From assembly GCA_035642715.1 (NCBI GenBank), contig DASQRW010000118.1, positions 1 to 5,230 of the forward strand: a stretch of DNA of 5,230 nucleotides. Direction: 5' to 3'. How positions within the stretch are numbered: the stretch's first letter is position 1; each line of letters opens with the position of its first letter. The notes under the pieces were generated by a model. That model did no database searches. It was not told the origin of the DNA and saw nothing but the letters and a program-made list of their open reading frames with translations. The position numbers and the translations under genes were made by a program. The stretch is from JAJNBK01 sp035642715. GTDB taxonomy: Archaea; Thermoproteota; Nitrososphaeria; Nitrososphaerales; Nitrososphaeraceae. Below, piece by piece: positions 5,160-5,230 of the stretch.

Positions 5160-5172
5160 GATATATATTATA
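5160..5172 (+). promoter_or_regulatory. TATA-like box near the right edge
   Basis: GATATATATTATA is a strong archaeal TATA candidate. The usual 25-base spacing would start transcription near 5189, exactly at an ATG, which suggests a leaderless message. Confidence 0.4.
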
Positions 5173-5188
5173 CAATGGTTAATAAAGT

Positions 5189-5230
5189 ATGGCTATGTTA
5201 AATTATCTTCTTCCTCTTGCTACTCAAAAC
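5189..5230 (+). CDS. Possible start of a leaderless gene, cut by the window edge
   Basis: From ATG 5189 the frame stays open for 14 codons to the window end (MAMLNYLLPLATQN), with a hydrophobic start that could begin a signal or membrane segment. The main support is the TATA-like run about 25 bases upstream. No Shine-Dalgarno is seen. ATG 5175 just upstream is closed after 8 codons. A frame this short may be open by chance. Confidence 0.25.
   Translation, partial: MAMLNYLLPLATQN

Larger units (their letters stand above)
4839..5188. other. Spacer after the SDR gene
   Basis: This 350-base stretch has no confident gene. It holds a weak stem, ACACTA (4858-4863) with TAGTGT (4885-4890), that could act as a terminator for the SDR gene; a pair of inverted CATATG-centred motifs; a T-rich tract (4978-4990); and a possible minus-strand gene fragment (4985-5077). 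A TATA-like run lies at its right end (5160-5172). Confidence 0.5.

Overview
The window looks like an AT-rich archaeal chromosome segment, most likely from the ammonia-oxidising Nitrososphaeria (a Nitrososphaera/Nitrosocosmicus-like lineage). This is inferred from the gene set, not from a marker gene. It holds a very small single-C2H2 zinc-finger protein with an HPGK tail, a small secreted RTX-type calcium-binding protein, a DUF308/HdeD-like membrane protein, a CorA-type metal channel and a classical SDR. The promoters look like TATA boxes, and ribosome-binding sites are sparse. All confident genes are on the + strand and are separated by long spacers, so they look like independent units rather than one operon.

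Layout. Positions 1-256 hold no confident gene: an ambiguous open frame at the left edge and a T-rich hairpin. A 44-residue zinc-finger protein lies at 257-391. A secreted RTX-repeat protein follows at 449-1075; its best-placed ATG (437) is blocked by an in-frame TAA at codon 3. A six-helix DUF308 protein is at 1219-1746, with an open in-frame Ser-rich extension upstream that lacks a start codon. The spacer 1747-2269 contains copy A of a dispersed repeat and a short frame-broken ORF. CorA is at 2270-3331 (TTG start). The spacer 3332-3938 contains a frameshifted remnant of a ribbon-helix-helix (NikR/CopG-like) regulator, a perfect 16-bp palindrome, copy B of the repeat, and a short direct repeat that ends on the SDR start. 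An SDR oxidoreductase is at 3939-4838. The right end has inverted CATATG-centred motifs, a possible minus-strand gene fragment and, at the edge, a possible new leaderless gene.

How the genes relate. There is no obvious shared pathway. Several products handle metal ions (Zn finger, Ca-binding RTX, CorA divalent cation channel, and a broken regulator of the NikR fold class), but this may be chance. The most notable pattern is that the spacers on either side of corA carry the same roughly 90-bp element with a 28-bp imperfect dyad, and that broken reading frames cluster in those spacers, often at T6 runs. This suggests gene decay or rearrangement around corA. Sequencing errors in homopolymers would produce the same frame breaks and must be excluded.
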